DNA of 22,362 bases from JAWLGW01 sp964569055 (GTDB lineage: Bacteria > Planctomycetota > J058), in the NCBI GenBank assembly GCA_964569055.1, contig CAZMSZ010000089.1, positions 1-22,362 on the forward strand. The letters are read 5' to 3'. Made by a program: the position numbers and the translations under genes. Numbering within the stretch: position 1 is the stretch's first letter; every line of letters begins with the position of its first letter. Under the pieces are notes generated by a model. The model was not told the DNA's origin. It made no database searches and saw only the letters and a program-made list of their open reading frames with translations. This document shows, in pieces, positions 19,595-22,362 of this stretch.

Positions 19595-21547
19595 CTACCC
19601 GTGCTCGGGCGCGTCCTCGTGCTCGTCGTCCTCGATGGGCCGGCGGCGGGGGAGGAGGCCGAGGAGCGAGGCGACCACCAGCACCAGGCCCAGGGTGATC
19701 CCCGCCCCGATCAGGAACGGCCACCACGGCTCCACGCCCCCGCTCACCTGCACGTTCCCGCCCAGCGCCTGGGCGCAGCCGCGCAGCAGCGCCGCGAAGG
19801 CCAGCGCGACCACCGCGAGCACGGCCAGCGCGACCGAGCCCGCCAGCGTGAGCACGCCCGTGATCACGCCCAGCACCCGAAGCACGACGCCGCCCCTGCC
19901 GCGCTCCTCCCTCCGCTCGTGGCGGCGGCGCGGGCGGGGGCGGGCCCGCACGGGGAGCGTCACCTCGCCGGCCGGCCGGGGGCGCCCGAGGGCGTGGCGG
20001 AGCAGCGCGCCGATCAGCAACGTGGCCGCGCTGCAGCCTGCGACCAAGGCCATGACCTCCCCGTGGCTCCAGATCCGGAGCACGGCTCCCAGGGATCGGT
20101 CGAGGTCGCGCTGGAGCCCGGCGCGGGCCAGGAACAGGAGCGGCGCCCAGGCCACCAGCGGCCCGGCGAGGAGGAGCGTCCCCACAAGGCCCGGGTCGCG
20201 CCCGCTGCGCCCGATCGCGCGGCGCATGCCGCTCGCGAACGCGCCCGCCAGGAGCGCGCCGCCGCCCAGCGCCCACCACTCCATGGCGAGCTGTCGCCCG
20301 GTGAGCGAGGGCGTGCGGCAGTTCCAGCCGTGGACGTGCGCGACGAGGGGGACGTCCTGGAGCTGGACGCCGCGCAGGAGGAGGAACCCGCCGAGGCCGG
20401 CCGAGAGGAGCGCGAGCAGCAGGAGCAGCGCGCGCGCCCGGCGCGGGGCGGGGTGAGGAGGCGCCGCGGGCGAGGTCGCGGGGGCCGCGACGACGGGGAG
20501 CGGCGGCCGCTCGACCGGGCGGACCTTGACCTCGACCGGCAGCTCGAGGGCCGGCCGCGACGCCTCGGCGGGGATCGCCGCGATCGCGCCCAGGACCGCC
20601 TCGGCGTCGGGGTAGCGCCGGGCGCGGTCCTCTTCGAGCAGGCGGAACACCACGTCGTCCCAGGCCGGGTCGAGCCCGGGGCGCAGGCGCGAGGGCGGGC
20701 GGATCGTGCTGGGGCTGGCGCCCGTCAGCAGCACGAACAGCACCTTGCCGAAGCTGAACAGGTCGGCGCGCCCGTCGATCGGCGCCCCCTGCAGGCGCGC
20801 CGGCTGGAGCTGCTCGGGCGCCATGAACAGCGGCGTCCCGACGACCACGCCCTCGCGGCTCACGCCGCTCAGCGCGAGCGACTGCTGCAGATCGCCGTCG
20901 GGAGTCGCGAGCTTGCCGATCCCGAGGTCGGCCAGCTTGGCCTGGCCGTGCTCGTCGAACAGCACGTTCCCCGGCTTCACGTCGCGGTGGACCACGCCCT
21001 GGCGGTGCGCGAACGCGAGCGCCTCGAGGACCGCGCGCGCCACCTCGCGCACGCGGGGCTCGGGGAGCCCCTCGGGGTGCCGCTCGAGGAGCGCGTCGAG
21101 GCTCCCGCCGTCGCACAGCTCCATGACCAGGAACGGGACGGTCCCCGCGGCAATGTCCGCCTCGAGGACCTCCTCGACGCGCACCACGCGCGGGTGCTCG
21201 AGCCGCGCCGCGAGCCGGGCCTCCTGCAACAGGCGGGTCGCGACCTCGGCCCGCGGGACCTTGAGGGCTACCCGCCGTCCGAGCGCGCGGTGGCGCGCGG
21301 CGTAGACGAACGCCTGCCCGCCCGCGCCGAGCAGCCGCTCGATCCGATAGGGACCGAGCACGTCGCCGGGTCCCACCGGTCCGCGCGCCTCGGGGCCGAG
21401 GCCGAACACGCGCGCCGCCACCCGGTGCGCCTCCTCGCTCAACCCCTCGGGGAGCGGGCGGGCGGTGTCCTCGAACAGGCGCTCCACGTCGCGCCGGCGC
21501 ACGCCGTACTCGGGCAGGTCGGTCTGGGGCGCTGCGCTGCGGCTCAT
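19595..21547 (-). CDS. Membrane Ser/Thr protein kinase with C-terminal six-helix region
   Basis: 650 residues. A 60-residue leader resembles those of sigma-linked planctomycete kinases. The Hanks-type kinase domain (about 66-340) shows GAGGQAFVYAA (74-84), Lys96 in ALKVPR, HRDVKPGN (187-194), DLG (207-209) in place of DFG, and APE (243-245). The catalytic Lys, Asp and Asn are kept, and DLG is found in some active kinases. A Pro-rich linker leads to about six membrane helices, with a first helix near 370-393, and an acidic His-containing tail. Kinase in the cytoplasm with a membrane sensor is the likely topology. The ATG has GGAG five bases upstream. It lies 118 bases downstream of the ECF sigma gene, an arrangement characteristic of Planctomycetota in which the kinase is thought to control the sigma factor. 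Confidence 0.93.
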   Translation of the reverse strand: MSRSAAPQTDLPEYGVRRRDVERLFEDTARPLPEGLSEEAHRVAARVFGLGPEARGPVGPGDVLGPYRIERLLGAGGQAFVYAARHRALGRRVALKVPRAEVATRLLQEARLAARLEHPRVVRVEEVLEADIAAGTVPFLVMELCDGGSLDALLERHPEGLPEPRVREVARAVLEALAFAHRQGVVHRDVKPGNVLFDEHGQAKLADLGIGKLATPDGDLQQSLALSGVSREGVVVGTPLFMAPEQLQPARLQGAPIDGRADLFSFGKVLFVLLTGASPSTIRPPSRLRPGLDPAWDDVVFRLLEEDRARRYPDAEAVLGAIAAIPAEASRPALELPVEVKVRPVERPPLPVVAAPATSPAAPPHPAPRRARALLLLLALLSAGLGGFLLLRGVQLQDVPLVAHVHGWNCRTPSLTGRQLAMEWWALGGGALLAGAFASGMRRAIGRSGRDPGLVGTLLLAGPLVAWAPLLFLARAGLQRDLDRSLGAVLRIWSHGEVMALVAGCSAATLLIGALLRHALGRPRPAGEVTLPVRARPRPRRRHERREERGRGGVVLRVLGVITGVLTLAGSVALAVLAVVALAFAALLRGCAQALGGNVQVSGGVEPWWPFLIGAGITLGLVLVVASLLGLLPRRRPIEDDEHEDAPEHG

Positions 21548-21665
21548 GCGAACTCCGGCCGGGGCACTCCCGGGACCGCCCTCCTGTCTGGCGACGCGTC
21601 GCCCGGTGGGGAGCCGGCTGTCACCACGAGTGTAAGCCTTGCGAACGCCAGCGGTTGCGTGCGCG

Positions 21666-22205
21666 TCACCGCAGCAGGCGGTCGATCAGCTGGTGCGCCT
21701 CGGCGATCCGCTTGCGCACGGTCTTGCGATCGCGCCCGAGCGCCTCGGCCACCTCCGCCTGGGTCAGGCCGCCCTCGTAGTACAGGACGAACGCCTCGTA
21801 GGTCTCCTCGCCGAGCCGCTCGCGCAGCTCGGCCAGCACGGTGGCCGAGTCGAGCTGCCGCTCGCGCGCCCCGAGCGGGTCCGCCCGCCCCGCCACCTCG
21901 CCCGCCAGCACGTCGTGCCGCCGCTCGCGCTCGCGGCACCACTGGGCGAACACCGTGCGCGCCTTGAGCCACATCCAGGTGTTGAAGCTGCGCCCCGCCT
22001 CGTACTTCCGCTCGACCAGGCTCTGCTCGAGCAGCACCATGGTCTGCTGCAGGCACTCGTCCGCCTCGTGCGGGTCGCGGACCATGCGCTGGAAGTAGCG
22101 GTGCACCCGCCGCAGGATCCGCTCGAACAGCGCCGCGTGGGCCACCCGGCTGTCGGGGGTCCCGTGGTCCATGGCCTGCGCCGCGAGCTGGGTGGTGGTG
22201 TGCAT
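21666..22205 (-). CDS. ECF-type RNA polymerase sigma factor (sigma-70 family)
   Basis: 179 residues from ATG 22205. Region 2 spans about 25-98 (FERILRRVHRYFQRMVRDPHEADECLQQTMVLL, then SFNTWMWLKARTVFAQWCRE, matching the core-binding and -10-recognition helices). Region 4 spans about 125-178 with a helix-turn-helix (LTQAEVAEALGRDRKTVRKRI) for -35 recognition. Region 3 is absent, as in ECF sigma factors. The Gly-rich bases before the ATG (GGGGGCGACC) may act as a ribosome site. The gene is followed by a membrane Ser/Thr kinase, and no anti-sigma factor is seen, so phosphorylation control is plausible. Further upstream in-frame codons exist, but the conserved part begins after residue 20. Confidence 0.9.
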   Translation of the reverse strand: MHTTTQLAAQAMDHGTPDSRVAHAALFERILRRVHRYFQRMVRDPHEADECLQQTMVLLEQSLVERKYEAGRSFNTWMWLKARTVFAQWCRERERRHDVLAGEVAGRADPLGARERQLDSATVLAELRERLGEETYEAFVLYYEGGLTQAEVAEALGRDRKTVRKRIAEAHQLIDRLLR

Positions 22206-22362
22206 GGTCGCCCCCGGAGGGTAACCGAGCGCGGTCGCAAGGTCCCGGGTCCGAGTCGGGGGGGATCCGATGCTCGTGCGCGCCTTGGCAGGCCGAGACC
22301 GCCAAGAGCTGTCGCTGGTGGGATCAGCTCCCTGGCGTCGAAGATCGACCGCCAAGGGCGCC
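22206..22362. other. Region upstream of the sigma factor gene
   Basis: No complete gene is seen. GACCGCCAAG occurs twice, at 22298-22307 and 22348-22357, 50 bp apart, and could be a repeated binding site. On the plus strand an ATG at 22269, preceded by GGGGGGA, is open to the window edge for 31 codons (MLVRALAGRDRQ...); it might be the start of a divergent gene but has nothing else in its favour. Confidence 0.3.

Noticed and set aside
21629..21634. TACACT (minus strand) as an internal promoter between sigma factor and kinase
   Set aside because: No -35 at a suitable distance and it lies over 80 bases before a start that has its own Shine-Dalgarno site; too weak to list.
9254..22356. Recurrent TTGGCGG in non-coding DNA (about five sites) as a regulatory motif
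   Set aside because: For such GC-rich sequence a 7-mer of this type is expected several times by chance on two strands; only the longer shared element at 9111 and 12184 was kept.

Overview
This is a very GC-rich window (by eye above 70%) from an unplaced bacterial scaffold; a run of 100 Ns at 9321-9420 marks a draft assembly join. The gene content fits a high-GC member of the Planctomycetota best: an ECF sigma factor paired with a membrane Ser/Thr kinase, a HEAT-repeat plus von Willebrand A protein, an FHA-kinase, an MglA-like GTPase, a FIST/histidine-kinase/double-receiver cluster and many anchored proteins of unknown role. Myxococcota cannot be excluded. I see no tRNA, rRNA, CRISPR array or complete insertion sequence.

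Layout. 1-2272: an MglA-type small GTPase (minus, cut by the window edge) diverges from a GAF plus degenerate GGDEF protein. 2312-2466: a long imperfect palindrome. 2552-3538: a six-helix membrane protein. 3712-7590: the most unusual block, one strand and tightly packed: a 7-codon mini-ORF, two coiled-coil proteins, an actin-like ATPase that clearly belongs to the MamK (magnetosome actin) family, and a serine-recombinase-derived DNA-binding protein whose nucleophilic Ser is Thr. The block ends at a perfect 34-bp palindrome. No other magnetosome gene is present. The actin-then-DNA-binding-protein order recalls parM-parR segregation modules, so a DNA- or cargo-positioning filament system is a reasonable hypothesis. 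7815-9050 (minus): a Tpt1/KptA-like RNA 2'-phosphotransferase fused to a NUDIX hydrolase. 9242-10923: secreted HEAT-VWA protein across the assembly gap. 11164-12160: a frameshifted NAD-dependent epimerase. 12313-12987: an anchored protein of unknown role. 13033-14241 (minus): FHA-Ser/Thr kinase. 14365-17409: response regulator with two receivers, FIST sensor, histidine kinase, in one operon. 17382-18434 (minus): PrsW-like intramembrane protease. 18471-19469 (minus): arrestin-fold-like membrane protein. 19595-22205 (minus): ECF sigma factor followed by a six-helix membrane Ser/Thr kinase.

Expression signals fall in two classes. Genes inside operons, and some first genes, have a Shine-Dalgarno sequence 4-8 nt before the start. 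Six genes with no Shine-Dalgarno instead have a -10-like hexamer ending 6-8 nt before the start codon, which predicts leaderless mRNAs. Two probable indel errors, in a C7 run and in a CG repeat, break the HEAT-VWA and epimerase frames.
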